A stretch of DNA of 64,000 nt, taken from positions 124,001 through 188,000 of the forward strand of contig NZ_JAPOHA010000005.1 of NCBI RefSeq assembly GCF_026672255.1, in the 5' to 3' direction. The position numbers and the translations under genes were made by a program. The DNA is from Caproiciproducens galactitolivorans (GTDB taxonomy: Bacteria; Bacillota; Clostridia; Oscillospirales; Acutalibacteraceae). The notes under the pieces are model-generated. The model saw nothing but the letters and a program-made list of their open reading frames with translations. It did no database searches and was not told where the DNA came from. Position 1 is the stretch's first letter, and every line of letters starts with the position of its first letter. Of this stretch, positions 50,331 to 58,770 are shown piece by piece.

Positions 50331-51725
50331 GTGACAAAAACCGAGTTTCTAACAAAAACAGACCGATTTCTCGACAAATATTTTTCGGGAGAATCGATCA
50401 GTTATCATAAAGTAATTTCAATTATCCTTCCCATATTAGTCGATCAGGCATTTATTATTTGCCTGAGCCTGCTCAATACCGCAATGATCAGTTCCTCCGG
50501 CGTGGCGGCGGTCAGCGCGGTAAACATGGTGGATTCTTTAAATATATTCCTGATCAATGTTTTTATTGCCGTTGCGACAGGTGGAACCGTTGTGGTTGCG
50601 CAGTACCGGGGAAACGGCAACGACGCCATGGTGTCGAAGGCGGCGGCCAATTCGCTGTCTTCCGTTTTTCTTCTGGCGTTTTTCATCAGTGCGCTGGTTG
50701 CGGTTTTACATATCCCGACGTTAAACCTTCTGTTCGGGAAAGCGGACGCCGAAGTTTTCGATAATGCCAAAATTTATCTGCTCGGAAGCTGCCTGTCGTA
50801 CTGCGGCATCGCGACGGAGGAAGCGGTCTGCGGCGCTCTTCGCGGGGTGGGCGAAACAAAATCCTCGCTTCGGCTTTCCCTTACCATGAATCTTTGCTAT
50901 GTGATTCTGAACTTCGTATTTATTACCGTTTTGCATATGGGTGTTTTGGGGATGGTCATTTCCCTGAATATCGCCCGTTACGTAGGCGCCGGCTACTCGA
51001 TTTATTACCTGCTGAGGGGCGACACCACCCTGCATTTTAAAGTGAAAGATGCCCTGCATGTCAGCGTATCCATGCTGAAACGCATTTTCTTCATCGGTAT
51101 CCCGTTTGCCGCCGAGCAGATGTTTTTTAACGGTGGAAAAATCCTGACGCAGACCTTTATCGTTCAGCTCGGCGTTTATGCCATGGACATCAACGCGATC
51201 TGCAACTCCCTTGCCGGTCTTTTCCAGATTCCGGCCAACGCCCTGCTTCTGACGATGGTTACGGTGGTCGGCCAGTGTATGGGCCGGCGGGATGTTCAGG
51301 ACGCGCGAAAGTTTATCCGGTCGTTCCTTTGGCTGTCGTCGATTTCCTTTGCGGTTACCATGCTGCTGATTATGCCGTTTATACGGCCCCTTCTGGGCCT
51401 GTTCCATCCGCCGGAGGCCGTTGTTCCCACGATCGTTCAGATCATGTGGATTACTACGCTGGCGAATATACCAGTATGGTCCATCAGCTTTTTAACCCCT
51501 GCCGCCCTCCGTGCCGCGGGTGATTCGAAATTTACTTCCATTTCCTCCATGCTTTCCATGTGGCTGTTCCGCGTGGTGCTGGGGTATGTTTTAGGCATTA
51601 TGCTTCCGTTCGGGATTGTCGGCGTTTGGGTCGCCATGATCTGCGAATGGGGCGTGCGCGGTGCGATTTTTATTGTACGGTTCCGGGGCGATAAATGGTA
51701 CCAGCATCATCTGATCGATAATTAA
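50331..51725 (+). CDS. MATE family efflux transporter
   Basis: A 464-residue multidrug and toxic-compound extrusion family protein with about twelve hydrophobic helices, in two halves with similar layout (VDQAFIICLSLLNTAMIS in the first, AAEQMFFNGGKILTQTFIV in the second). Family members export organic cations in exchange for Na+ or H+. GTG 50331 is used as start because the N-terminal cytosolic segment fits, although its ribosome site is weak. It is monocistronic, and no regulator is adjacent. The transported compound cannot be inferred. Confidence 0.9.
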   Translation: MTKTEFLTKTDRFLDKYFSGESISYHKVISIILPILVDQAFIICLSLLNTAMISSSGVAAVSAVNMVDSLNIFLINVFIAVATGGTVVVAQYRGNGNDAMVSKAAANSLSSVFLLAFFISALVAVLHIPTLNLLFGKADAEVFDNAKIYLLGSCLSYCGIATEEAVCGALRGVGETKSSLRLSLTMNLCYVILNFVFITVLHMGVLGMVISLNIARYVGAGYSIYYLLRGDTTLHFKVKDALHVSVSMLKRIFFIGIPFAAEQMFFNGGKILTQTFIVQLGVYAMDINAICNSLAGLFQIPANALLLTMVTVVGQCMGRRDVQDARKFIRSFLWLSSISFAVTMLLIMPFIRPLLGLFHPPEAVVPTIVQIMWITTLANIPVWSISFLTPAALRAAGDSKFTSISSMLSMWLFRVVLGYVLGIMLPFGIVGVWVAMICEWGVRGAIFIVRFRGDKWYQHHLIDN

Positions 51726-51805
51726 TCTTCTCTATAGAAAGGGCGCGGTGTTTTACCGCCCCCTCAGTCTCTCGAAAATGTGACTTTACGAAAACCATGT
51801 GAATT

Positions 51806-51975
51806 GAAAGTTTTGATTAAACTTTTTCAAAAGTTTGCAGGATTTGGGGTGCCCCAAGCGTTGCCTTTGCTTTCAAAAAGCACAGGAAGGGGAGAACGAG
51901 AACAATCCGGCGGGCTGTTCCCGTACGGGGAAACCCTCGCAGGGGATTCCCCGAAGAAGATCCTGCGCTGTTTGC
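51806..51975. repeat. Hairpin-rich intergenic element of a type common in Clostridia
   Basis: About 170 non-coding bases start with A/T-rich inverted repeats (AAAGTTTTGATTAAACTTTT and on to AAAAGTTT) and continue with GCAGGAT (51837-51843), which is matched inverted at 51960-51966. GGGGTGCCCC and repeated CCCCG blocks lie between. Frames crossing it on both strands are not coding-like. From memory, similar blocks recur in Oscillospiraceae intergenic regions; only this copy is in the window. Confidence 0.45.
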
Positions 51976-52006
51976 CAAATCGCATATACTTTATTAACAC
52001 TCTGAG

Positions 52007-52032
52007 GCCGCGGTGTTTACCGCGGCTTTTTT
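52007..52032 (+). terminator. Terminator in the gap after the MATE gene
   Basis: GCCGCGGT (52007-52014) pairs with ACCGCGGC (52019-52026), followed by TTTTTT. The rest of the gap (52033-52310) shows no gene. Confidence 0.85.
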
Positions 52033-52318
52033 GATTTAAACCCTTCTGCGGCCGATGCATCCCGAAACGAATCATGAAATTCCTCTATCCGATTCGTTTC
52101 GCACCGGGGGAGTGATAAGGAGTTCGGGTTCGGTTAGGGGCGCAATTCTGCCTCAAGGGTGCTGCCGGTTACAAGGGGAAATTCCCGAATCCAAGAATTC
52201 TGTCCCGGCAAGCCTTGGCAGGACGGGTTCCGAAATAGGGGTATATTTTATAGGATATACAGTCATAATTGGTTTATAAGATTATGACAAAAATATTTAA
52301 ATATTATAAAGTAATCTA

Positions 52319-52347
52319 TTGATATTTCGAATGACTTATGCTAATAT
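52319..52347 (+). promoter_or_regulatory. Promoter of the sugar ABC transporter operon
   Basis: TTGATA (52319-52324), 17-bp spacer, TAATAT (52342-52347). Start near 52354, on top of the operator region. Confidence 0.75.
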
Positions 52348-52353
52348 ACAGAT

Positions 52354-52396
52354 ATGGAAACGTTACCGATAAGGTTACCGAAAACGGTGCCGGTTA
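52354..52396 (+). promoter_or_regulatory. cre-like site and three 12-bp tandem operator-like repeats
   Basis: 52354-52368 (ATGGAAACGTTACCG) matches the CcpA cre consensus at 14 of 15 positions and spans the transcription start. From 52361 three 12-mers follow in phase: CGTTACCGATAA, GGTTACCGAAAA, CGGTGCCGGTTA. These may be sites for the LacI regulator at 57272 and/or CcpA. Confidence 0.6.
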
Positions 52397-52448
52397 GTAT
52401 TTGTAGTACAGGAACGTATTTCAGAATCAATTGAAAGAAGGAGACGGC

Positions 52449-53831
52449 ATGAAAGGGTTTAAAAAATTAATCGCGCTGACACTCGCACTGGCTTCTTTAT
52501 CCAGCGTTGCAGTTGGATGCAGCCAGTCAGGAACATCTTCGACGGCGTCTGCATCGAAGGCACCGGCGGCATCTACGGGAAAGGCTTCTTCCGGCGAAAT
52601 TTATTATTTGAATTTCAAGCCCGAAATTGCGGATGTCTACCAGAAAATAAGCGACGCCTACAAGCAGGAGACCGGCGTAACTTTAAAGGTGGAAACCGCA
52701 GCAGCCGGCACATACGAGCAAACCTTGAAATCGGCAATGGCGAAAGCCGACGCCCCGGTTCTTTTCCAGATTAACGGGCCGAAAGGCTATATAAACTGGA
52801 AAGATTACTGCGCGGATCTGAAGGATACGGAATTGTATAAGCATCTCACCGACAAAACCATGGCTGTTACCGACGGCGACGGCGTTTACGGTATTCCGTA
52901 TGTTGTAGAGGGCTACGGCATTATTTATAACAATGCCATTATGCAGAAATACTTTGCCCTCAGCGGCGCAAAAGCAAAGTCCATGGACGAAATCAACAAT
53001 TTCGCTAAATTAAAGGAAGTTGCTGAGGATATGACCGCAAAGAAGGGCCAGCTCGGCATCAAGGGCGTGTTCTCCTCCACTTCTCTGAAGCACGGCGAAG
53101 ACTGGCGCTGGCAGACGCACCTTGCCAATCTTCCGGTTTACTATGAATTCAAGGACAATAAAATCGATCTGAAGAGCGACGCAACCAAGGAAGTTAAGTT
53201 CCAGTATGCGGACAATTTCAAGAATATCTTTGATCTTTATCTGAAAAACTCCGTTACCGTTCCCAAAATGTTGGGAAGCAAGAGCGTCGACGATTCCATG
53301 GCGGAATTTGCATTGGGGCAGTCCGCAATGGTTCAAAACGGCAACTGGGCGTGGAGCCAGATTTCTGGCGTTGACGGAAACGTTGTAAAAGAAAGCGATA
53401 TCAAATTCCTGCCGATTTACACCGGTATGAAGGACGAAGAAAAGCAGTCCATCTGCATCGGCACCGAAAACTTCTTCGCGATTAACAAAAAGGCGCCCGC
53501 AGACCAGCAGAAGCTCGCAGCCGACTTCATCAACTGGCTGTATACGAGCGATAAAGGCAAGGCCTTTGTAACGAACGACCTGAAATTCATTGCACCTTTC
53601 GATACCTTTAAGGATAATGAAAAACCGACCGATCCGCTTGCCAAGGAAGTTATCCGCTATATGAGCGATACCAAGCTGACGAATGTGCCGTGGAACTTTA
53701 CCGTGTTCCCGAGCCAGACCTTTAAGGATAATTTCGGCGCGGCACTGCTCCAGTATGCGCAGGGCACCAAGCAGTGGAACGACGTTACGAAGCAGTTTGT
53801 TGAACAGTGGAAATCGGAGAGCGGTAAATAA
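52449..53831 (+). CDS. Extracellular sugar-binding lipoprotein of an ABC importer
   Basis: A 460-residue family 1 solute-binding protein that would capture a sugar or oligosaccharide outside the cell. A signal peptide with lipobox AVGC (Cys24) gives membrane anchoring, and a Ser/Ala-rich linker follows. The mature part shows PVLFQINGPKGYINW, YGIPYVVEGYGIIYNN and ALGQSAMVQNGNWAW, the usual pattern of maltodextrin/multiple-sugar receptors. ATG 52449 follows GAAGGAG. Two permease genes follow after a stable hairpin. The substrate is likely an alpha-glucan, judged only by the nearby malQ. Confidence 0.88.
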   Translation: MKGFKKLIALTLALASLSSVAVGCSQSGTSSTASASKAPAASTGKASSGEIYYLNFKPEIADVYQKISDAYKQETGVTLKVETAAAGTYEQTLKSAMAKADAPVLFQINGPKGYINWKDYCADLKDTELYKHLTDKTMAVTDGDGVYGIPYVVEGYGIIYNNAIMQKYFALSGAKAKSMDEINNFAKLKEVAEDMTAKKGQLGIKGVFSSTSLKHGEDWRWQTHLANLPVYYEFKDNKIDLKSDATKEVKFQYADNFKNIFDLYLKNSVTVPKMLGSKSVDDSMAEFALGQSAMVQNGNWAWSQISGVDGNVVKESDIKFLPIYTGMKDEEKQSICIGTENFFAINKKAPADQQKLAADFINWLYTSDKGKAFVTNDLKFIAPFDTFKDNEKPTDPLAKEVIRYMSDTKLTNVPWNFTVFPSQTFKDNFGAALLQYAQGTKQWNDVTKQFVEQWKSESGK

Positions 53832-53849
53832 TTTTACCCTGTTAGAAGA

Positions 53850-53885
53850 AATCCCCCGCGCTGTGCGGTACGGCGCGGGGGGATT
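53850..53885 (+). promoter_or_regulatory. Stem-loop between binding-protein and permease genes
   Basis: AATCCCCCGCGC (53850-53861) pairs with GCGCGGGGGGATT (53873-53885). There is no T run. It is of the kind that stabilises upstream mRNA so that the binding protein is made in excess of the permeases. Confidence 0.7.
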
Positions 53886-53948
53886 AAAAAATCGTGAGTG
53901 TGTTAATAAGGACTCACTCATTTTTTTCATTCGAAACGAGGAGCGGCT

Positions 53949-54794
53949 ATGCAAAAAACATTAAAAAAATATTTCGCATTCTTTACCCTTCCGACGGTTT
54001 TGGCGTTCATTACCGTGTTCCTGATTCCGTTTGTGTTCGGTGTTTATCTGTCATTTACCAAGTTCAACACGGTAAACGACGCGCAGTGGGTGGGGTTCAG
54101 CAATTATATCCGCGCTTTTACCGAAGACCGGGACTTTCTGAACGCTTTGTTTTTTACCGTAAAGTTTGCCATCGTTTCGGTGGTTCTCATCAACGTGTTT
54201 GCGTTCATGCTGGCTCTTCTGCTCACCCGGAAAATCCGCGGAACGAACGTTTTCCGCACAGTCTTTTTCATGCCGGACTTAATCGGCGGAATTGTACTGG
54301 GTTATATCTGGCAGCTGATCATCAACGGTTTTCTGGCTGCTTTTAACGTGGATATTACATTCAGCGCGACCTACGGCTACTGGGGCCTGATGATTTTAAT
54401 GAACTGGCAGCTGATCGGCTATATGATGATTATCTATATCGCCGGTATTCAGAATATTCCCCCCGAATTAATCGAAGCGGCGGAGATTGACGGCGCAAAC
54501 TCCTGGCAGGTACTGAAAAGCGTGACCGTTCCGATGGTTATGCCGTCCATTACCATTTGCACTTTCCTGACCCTGACGAATTCCTTTAAACTTTTCGACC
54601 AGAACCTTGCACTTACCGCCGGTGCGCCGGGAAAGGAATCCGCAATGCTCGCAATGGATATTTTCAATACATTCTATGGCCGGCAGGGGTATGAAGGCGT
54701 CGGCCAGGCGAAAGCGGTCGTGTTCTTTATCATCGTAGCGCTGATCGCATACCTGCATCTGCGCCTTACCAGAAGCAAGGAGGTTGAAAACTGA
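53949..54794 (+). CDS. ABC sugar permease, MalF type
   Basis: A 281-residue inner-membrane permease with six hydrophobic helices and the EAA loop EAAEIDGANSWQVLKSVTVP (about 175-194) that docks the ATPase. It would form the channel heterodimer with the next gene's product. ATG 53949 follows GAGGAGC. The stop codon overlaps the start of the second permease gene. No ATPase gene is present in this operon; such importers in Firmicutes often share a distant MsmK/UgpC-type ATPase. Confidence 0.9.
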   Translation: MQKTLKKYFAFFTLPTVLAFITVFLIPFVFGVYLSFTKFNTVNDAQWVGFSNYIRAFTEDRDFLNALFFTVKFAIVSVVLINVFAFMLALLLTRKIRGTNVFRTVFFMPDLIGGIVLGYIWQLIINGFLAAFNVDITFSATYGYWGLMILMNWQLIGYMMIIYIAGIQNIPPELIEAAEIDGANSWQVLKSVTVPMVMPSITICTFLTLTNSFKLFDQNLALTAGAPGKESAMLAMDIFNTFYGRQGYEGVGQAKAVVFFIIVALIAYLHLRLTRSKEVEN

Positions 54795-55630
54795 TGGAAG
54801 CGAAACGCAAAATAGCAAATAACGTCGTTTTCGTAGTATTGTTTATTTTATCGGTTGCCTTTCTTGCACCAATTTTTATCGTTTTAATGAACTCCTTTAA
54901 AGGCAGGTTCTTTATCTCCGAAGCGCCGTTCGCTTTGCCGAACAGCCAGACCTTTGTTGGCCTTAAAAACTATACGATCGGGCTTGCTAAGACCGGATTT
55001 CTTCAGGCCTTCGGTTATTCCCTGTTTATTACAGTCGGTTCCGTTGCGGTAATCGTGCTGTTTACCTCCATGACGGCGTGGTATATCACCCGGGTAAAAT
55101 CCCGGTACACGTCTATCATTTATTACCTTCTGGTTTTCTCCATGATCGTACCGTTCCAAATGGTGATGTATACCATGGCTAAAATGGCGAATGTTTTAAA
55201 ACTCGATTCGCCGGCCGGGCTTTTGGTAATCTATCTTGGATTCGGCGCGGGTCTGTCGACCTTTATGTTCAGCGGCTTTATCAAAGGGATACCGCTGGAA
55301 ATTGAAGAAGCGGCCACCATCGACGGCTGCAACCCGATCCAGACGTTTTTCCTCGTGGTGTTTCCCATTCTGAAACCGGTTGCCATTACGGTTGCCATTC
55401 TGAATGCAATGTGGATTTGGAACGACTATCTGCTGCCCCTGCTTGTAATTGGGAACAAATACAAAACCATTCCCATCGCGATACAATATTTGCAGGGCGG
55501 ATACGGAAGCCGCGACATGGGCGCCATGATGGCTATGCTGATTCTGGCGATTGTTCCGGTCGTTGTTTTTTACATGGCCTGCCAGAAATATATTGTCAAG
55601 GGCGTGGTTGCCGGAGCGGTCAAGGGATAA
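54794..55630 (+). CDS. ABC sugar permease, MalG type
   Basis: A 278-residue partner permease with six hydrophobic helices and the EAA loop EEAATIDGCNPIQTFFLVVF (about 175-194). Its ATG is one base inside the preceding stop, giving equimolar coupling. The C-terminus ends KYIVKGVVAGAVKG, as common for MalG/CUT1 permeases. malQ begins 60 bases downstream on the same strand, supporting an alpha-glucan uptake role. The substrate specificity itself cannot be read from permease sequence. Confidence 0.9.
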   Translation: MEAKRKIANNVVFVVLFILSVAFLAPIFIVLMNSFKGRFFISEAPFALPNSQTFVGLKNYTIGLAKTGFLQAFGYSLFITVGSVAVIVLFTSMTAWYITRVKSRYTSIIYYLLVFSMIVPFQMVMYTMAKMANVLKLDSPAGLLVIYLGFGAGLSTFMFSGFIKGIPLEIEEAATIDGCNPIQTFFLVVFPILKPVAITVAILNAMWIWNDYLLPLLVIGNKYKTIPIAIQYLQGGYGSRDMGAMMAMLILAIVPVVVFYMACQKYIVKGVVAGAVKG

Positions 55631-55690
55631 TCGATGTATGAAAATAGTATGGTGTGTTTTTTTGAATTTGCGTGAAAGAAGTGGTAAGGA

Positions 55691-57172
55691 ATGAGAGCCA
55701 GCGGTGTTTTAATGCCGATTTTCAGCCTTCCATCGAAATATGGAATCGGATGTTTTTCCAAGGAAGCGTATCGTTTCATTGACGATCTGAAACAATGCGG
55801 TCAAACCTACTGGCAGATCCTTCCGCTGGGCCCTACGGGGTATGGGGATTCCCCCTATCAGTCCTTTTCCACCTTTGCGGGAAACCCGTATTTTATTTCA
55901 CTGGAAGATCTGGTACAGGAAGGGCTGCTCCGCACAGAGGAGTGCGAAGCCTGTGATTTTGGAAACAACGACCGGTATATCGATTATGAAAAGATTTACC
56001 GGAACCGTTTTAAACTTTTAAAAAAAGCATACGAAAGAAGCAGAATAGAGGAGGATGCGTCCTTTCAGGCCTTTGAAGGGCAAAACCGGATGTGGCTGGA
56101 GGATTACGCCCTTTTCATGTCGGTGAAGCATTCCTTCGGCGAGGTAAGCTGGGACCAATGGGACGAGGATATCCGCCTGCGGAAAACGGATGCACTGGAA
56201 AAATATAAAGAAGAACTCAAAGACGAAATTACATTTTATAAATTCTTACAGTATACATTTGCCGCGCAGTGGAAACGGCTGAAAAGCTATGCCAATCAGA
56301 ACGGGATCCAGATTATCGGAGACATCCCCATTTATGTGGCTTTCGACAGCGCGGACAGCTGGTCCCACCCCGAGCTGTACCGGTTCGACCAAAACGGAAA
56401 CCCGGCCGCGGTTGCGGGCTGCCCCCCGGACGGATTCTCGAAAACGGGTCAGCTCTGGGGGAATCCGCTTTACGACTGGGAATACCATAAAAAAACTTCC
56501 TACGCGTGGTGGATTCAGCGTATCGCCTACTGCTTTCAGCTTTACGACGTGGTGCGTGTCGATCACTTCCGCGGCTTTGACGAGTACTATTCCATTCCGT
56601 TCGGCAACACCACGGCGGAATGCGGGCATTGGGAAAAAGGCCCCGGAATGGATTTGTTCCGCCATCTGAGCGAAAAATTGGGTTCCCTCAACATCATTGC
56701 GGAGGATTTGGGATACGTTACGGACAGCGTGCGCGAGCTGGTAAGCAATACAGGCTACCCGGGCATGAAAATCCTGGAGTTTGCGTTTGATTCGCGGGAA
56801 AAAAGCGATTACCTGCCGTTTAACTACGAGCGGAACTGTGTTGTGTATACGGGCACCCACGACAACGATACCATCAAGGGATGGTATCGGAATATCTCCC
56901 CGCAGGACAGGCGGACGGCAGTCGATTATCTGGGAAATGAAAAAACCGGGCTGGACGAAATCCACTGGGATTTTATCCGCCTTGCCCTCGGCAGCGTGGC
57001 GCGGCTTGCCATCATCCCGATTCAGGACTATCTCGGCCTTGGGTCGGAAGCGAGAATCAACCAACCTTCCACAATCGGAGAGAATTGGAAATGGCGCTTG
57101 CAGGAAGGGGAACTTTCCGATGCCCTGCTCCGGAAAATCAGGCAGTTAACGGAACTGTACGGAAGAAAATAA
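55691..57172 (+). CDS. malQ: 4-alpha-glucanotransferase (amylomaltase, GH77)
   Basis: Transfers glucan segments between malto-oligosaccharides, releasing glucose. The 493-residue GH77 protein starts RASGVLMPIFSLPSKYGIG and has VRVDHFRGFDEYYSIP (catalytic Asp), IIAEDLG (catalytic Glu) and TGTHDNDT (Asp). ATG 55691 is chosen from the family N-terminus; its ribosome site is close to the start. It belongs to the sugar-importer operon and links the importer to malto-oligosaccharides. No alpha-glucosidase or glycogen phosphorylase gene is in the window. Confidence 0.96.
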   Translation: MRASGVLMPIFSLPSKYGIGCFSKEAYRFIDDLKQCGQTYWQILPLGPTGYGDSPYQSFSTFAGNPYFISLEDLVQEGLLRTEECEACDFGNNDRYIDYEKIYRNRFKLLKKAYERSRIEEDASFQAFEGQNRMWLEDYALFMSVKHSFGEVSWDQWDEDIRLRKTDALEKYKEELKDEITFYKFLQYTFAAQWKRLKSYANQNGIQIIGDIPIYVAFDSADSWSHPELYRFDQNGNPAAVAGCPPDGFSKTGQLWGNPLYDWEYHKKTSYAWWIQRIAYCFQLYDVVRVDHFRGFDEYYSIPFGNTTAECGHWEKGPGMDLFRHLSEKLGSLNIIAEDLGYVTDSVRELVSNTGYPGMKILEFAFDSREKSDYLPFNYERNCVVYTGTHDNDTIKGWYRNISPQDRRTAVDYLGNEKTGLDEIHWDFIRLALGSVARLAIIPIQDYLGLGSEARINQPSTIGENWKWRLQEGELSDALLRKIRQLTELYGRK

Positions 57173-57191
57173 GAATTTGTATGTTTCGTCA

Positions 57192-57220
57192 TTGCATCTT
57201 GCGTCCATCATTGCTATATT
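57192..57220 (+). promoter_or_regulatory. Promoter of the LacI regulator gene
   Basis: TTGCAT (57192-57197), 17-bp spacer, TATATT (57215-57220). Confidence 0.7.
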
Positions 57221-57271
57221 TAATGTAAAGGTCGAATCTGCGGAAGAAATGCGAAATAAGGAAGAATTTGA

Positions 57272-58303
57272 ATGGATACGATAACGATCAAAGATATTGC
57301 GAATTTATGCGGGGTCGGTGTAACGACCGTTTCCAGAGCGATTAATAACCACCCGGATATCAGCGAAGACACGAAGCAGATGATTTTGCAGGTTATTAAA
57401 GAAAACCATTACGTCCCCAACAACAGCGCGCGGAATTTAAAACGTTCTGCTTCAAAAACCATTGCGGTTTTAATCAAAGGCATTACGAATCCGTTCTTTA
57501 ACCGGATGCTGCAGGTTTTTGAGCAGGAAACCCAAAAGAAGAAATATTCCTGTATTTTACAGCGCGTGGACGAAAATCAGGATGAAATCGACGTTGCAAT
57601 CGAGCTGGAAAAAGAGAAGCGGTTAAAGGGAATCGTATTTCTGGGCGGCTATTTCTCCCATTCCAAGGAAAAACTGGATCAGCTCACGATTCCGTTTGTG
57701 CTCAGTACCATCGGCCTGACGCAGGAGGTTGATCAGGATGTTTATTCCTGGGTATCCGTGGACGACTTTCAGGAAAGCTATAAAATGACGGACTATCTGT
57801 GCGGGCTTGGCCACAAAAAGATAGCGATCATCTCGGCCGGTATGGACGACGAGAGTATCGGAAAACTGCGGTATGAAGGGTACCGGAAGGCGCTGGAGCA
57901 TCATGGCATCAAATTCAATCCGAATCTGGTGCGCTGCATGAAGGACGATATTGAAAGCTATTCCATGGAAAACGGCTATGCGGTAACCAGGGAACTGCTT
58001 CAGTCCGGCGAGGAGTTTACCGCGCTTTACGCCATTTCCGACAGCCTTGCGGTCGGCGCGTGCAAAGCGATTTTTGAAGCGGGGAAAAGCGTGCCGGAGG
58101 ATTATTCCGTAGCCGGATTCGACGGGCTGGACATTTCCTTTTATTACAATCCTTCCATTACAACGATTCGGCAGCCGGCTGAAAAGATCGCAAAAGAAAC
58201 CATTCGGATCCTCTTCGATTTAATTCATAAAAAGACCGCGTCGGAGCACCGAATATTCGCGGCGCAGCTCATGGCAAGGGATTCCACGAAACCTCTTAAA
58301 TAA
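57272..58303 (+). CDS. LacI family transcriptional regulator
   Basis: A 343-residue repressor-type protein with a LacI helix-turn-helix (TIKDIANLCGVGVTTVSRAI, about 3-22), hinge (NNSARNLKR) and a periplasmic-binding-protein-like effector domain (about 65-340). It lies directly downstream of malQ, so it is a probable local regulator of the importer-malQ operon, binding the operator-like sites near 52354. The effector is probably a sugar. It has its own promoter, so it may be made independently. ATG 57272 has an AAGGAAG site. A strong terminator follows. Confidence 0.92.
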   Translation: MDTITIKDIANLCGVGVTTVSRAINNHPDISEDTKQMILQVIKENHYVPNNSARNLKRSASKTIAVLIKGITNPFFNRMLQVFEQETQKKKYSCILQRVDENQDEIDVAIELEKEKRLKGIVFLGGYFSHSKEKLDQLTIPFVLSTIGLTQEVDQDVYSWVSVDDFQESYKMTDYLCGLGHKKIAIISAGMDDESIGKLRYEGYRKALEHHGIKFNPNLVRCMKDDIESYSMENGYAVTRELLQSGEEFTALYAISDSLAVGACKAIFEAGKSVPEDYSVAGFDGLDISFYYNPSITTIRQPAEKIAKETIRILFDLIHKKTASEHRIFAAQLMARDSTKPLK

Positions 58304-58317
58304 GAAGTAAAAACAGG

Positions 58318-58355
58318 AAGGCAAGGTATCCGGATTCGGATACCTTGCCTTTTTC
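58318..58355 (+). terminator. Terminator after the LacI regulator gene
   Basis: A 15-bp inverted repeat (58318-58332 with 58337-58351) is followed by TTTTT. Confidence 0.93.
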
Positions 58356-58385
58356 CATTGGATTACGGGGTACTGCCGACGATGA

Positions 58386-58594
58386 TTATTTTTTATCAAA
58401 CGCGGGATTAAACGCATAGAAGTTTTTCGAATCGAGCTGATCGGTGATAATCCGCAGTCCTTCCCCAAAACGCTGGTAGTGCACGATTTCCCGCTCACGA
58501 AGGAATTTGATCGGGTCGCGTACATCCGGGTCGTCTGCAAAGCGCAGGATGTTGTCGTAGGTGCTGCGCGCTTTTTGCTCTGCTGCGACTGCAA
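58386..58594 (-). pseudogene. C-terminal remnant of a CotJC-type manganese catalase/spore coat protein
   Basis: On the minus strand a frame of about 70 codons, ending at TAA 58388-58386, reads AAEQKARSTYDN, DDPDVRDPIKFLREREIVHYQRFGEGLR and ends FDKK. That is the conserved C-terminal end of CotJC/manganese-catalase proteins, including the AEQKAR and FLREREIVH metal-ligand region. Upstream of AAEQKAR the frame continues only into unrelated sequence, with no start codon, ribosome site or N-terminal two-thirds of the protein. It is therefore a truncated remnant, left between the LacI terminator and the AraC promoter. It hints that the lineage once carried sporulation genes. Confidence 0.75.
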
Positions 58595-58687
58595 AAGAAC
58601 AACTTACAAAAAATGAATAATAGGGTAAGTCCTTTGCCGCAGGCCGGTTGATTTTGCCCTATACGGCTGGGAAAAGGGAATCTCCAT

Positions 58688-58716
58688 TTGACAAATTTAT
58701 CCGGTGTATTTATAAT
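58688..58716 (+). promoter_or_regulatory. Sigma-A promoter of the AraC-type regulator gene
   Basis: TTGACA (58688-58693), 17-bp spacer, TATAAT (58711-58716), a near-consensus promoter. Confidence 0.88.
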
Positions 58717-58770
58717 GAATTGATGATTTTAGAAAATAATAAATGTTTTGCTGGGAGGGAGCGATAGGGA

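Noticed and set aside
51780-52075. Frames on both strands after the MATE gene (84 and 82 codons)
   Set aside because: They follow the GC-rich inverted repeats of the intergenic element and run into the terminator; no ribosome site or family pattern.
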